Source: Psychromonas sp.
GTDB taxonomy: Bacteria > Pseudomonadota > Gammaproteobacteria > Enterobacterales > Psychromonadaceae
NCBI GenBank assembly: GCA_023145575.1
Contig: JAGLDN010000267.1
Location: forward strand, 1 to 5,732
Direction: 5' to 3'
DNA length: 5,732 bases
Made by a program: the position numbers and the translations under genes. The stretch's first letter is position 1, and every line of letters starts with the position of its first letter. The notes beneath the pieces are model-generated. The model had not been told where the DNA came from. It ran no database searches and was given only the letters and a program-made list of their open reading frames with translations. Of the stretch, positions 5,577 through 5,732 are shown in pieces.

Positions 5577-5714
5577 CCCATGTGACGTAAAAGTGCAAAT
5601 TCAACAAGACAAATAATACCAAGGTGCTAGGCATAAAATTTAAGTATATACCCATGTGACGTAAAAGTTCACATTCCGCAAGGAAAATTGTACCAAGTAG
5701 CTAGGCATAAAATT
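5577..5714 (+). repeat. Pair of 64-bp direct repeats, 74-bp period
   Basis: Units at 5577-5640 and 5651-5714 align without gaps and agree at about 54 of 64 bases. Both begin CCCATGTGACGTAAAAGT and end GCTAGGCATAAAATT, and they are separated by TAAGTATATA. The middle is variable. In the second unit ATGTGA and TCACAT form an inverted pair around 9 nt (5654-5674). No coding frame. The first unit abuts the truncated transposase, so it marks the deletion or insertion joint. The unit ends resemble the 57-bp array near 700-844. Confidence 0.85.
5644..5668 (+). repeat. Dispersed TATACCCATGTGACG motif, copy 5
   Basis: GTATATACCCATGTGACG followed by TAAAAGT is the fullest copy of the motif. It covers the spacer and start of the second 74-bp-period unit. 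The GTATATAC core is itself palindromic. Confidence 0.6.
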
Positions 5715-5732
5715 GCCCTCTCGATGATTAAC

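Noticed and set aside
5654..5674. CRP binding site in TGTGA...TCACA
   Set aside because: The half-sites are 9 nt apart instead of 6 and belong to a repeat unit not placed before a gene on that strand.

Overview
The window looks like an AT-rich chromosomal stretch from a motile marine gammaproteobacterium, of the Vibrio/Moritella/Photobacterium/Psychromonas kind. This rests on a recognisable MotX (sodium-driven polar flagellar motor), a typical gamma-proteobacterial uridine phosphorylase, and a signal-peptide-bearing outer-membrane barrel protein. No single gene fixes the genus.

Layout. Positions 1-980 contain no intact gene. They hold a decayed FHA-domain coding remnant (minus strand, about 238-595), a 57-bp tandem repeat (691-820), a hairpin-like element and two copies of a short motif that recurs elsewhere in the window. 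Positions 981-2384 (minus) encode a 467-residue outer-membrane barrel protein. A 450-bp divergent intergenic region follows and ends in an almost perfect sigma-28 (FliA) promoter for motX (2854-3471, plus). The uridine phosphorylase gene udp (3536-4294, minus) converges on motX. The region upstream of udp (4295-4618) holds several palindromes that may be its control region. Positions 4683-5405 (minus) encode a putative zinc metallopeptidase of the M35/aspzincin type, with its own terminator. Directly upstream of it lies the 3' end of an IS5-family transposase, and then a pair of 74-bp-period direct repeats (5577-5714).

How the parts relate. motX and udp look like ordinary chromosomal genes with independent promoters; no operon links them. 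The metallopeptidase gene looks accessory: it sits between copies of a dispersed 'CCCATGTGACG' repeat, and the IS remnant ends next to its ribosome binding site. The two ends of the window share a family of short intergenic repeats, so this is a locus that has collected mobile or repetitive DNA around a few stable genes.

Two start codons were moved downstream on ribosome-binding-site evidence (motX, udp). The metallopeptidase start was moved to a GTG because the longer frame begins inside IS-derived DNA. The most interesting items are the IS-adjacent M35-like peptidase, the shared repeat family, the FHA pseudogene and the outer-membrane protein with a HxS motif reminiscent of lipid A deacylases.
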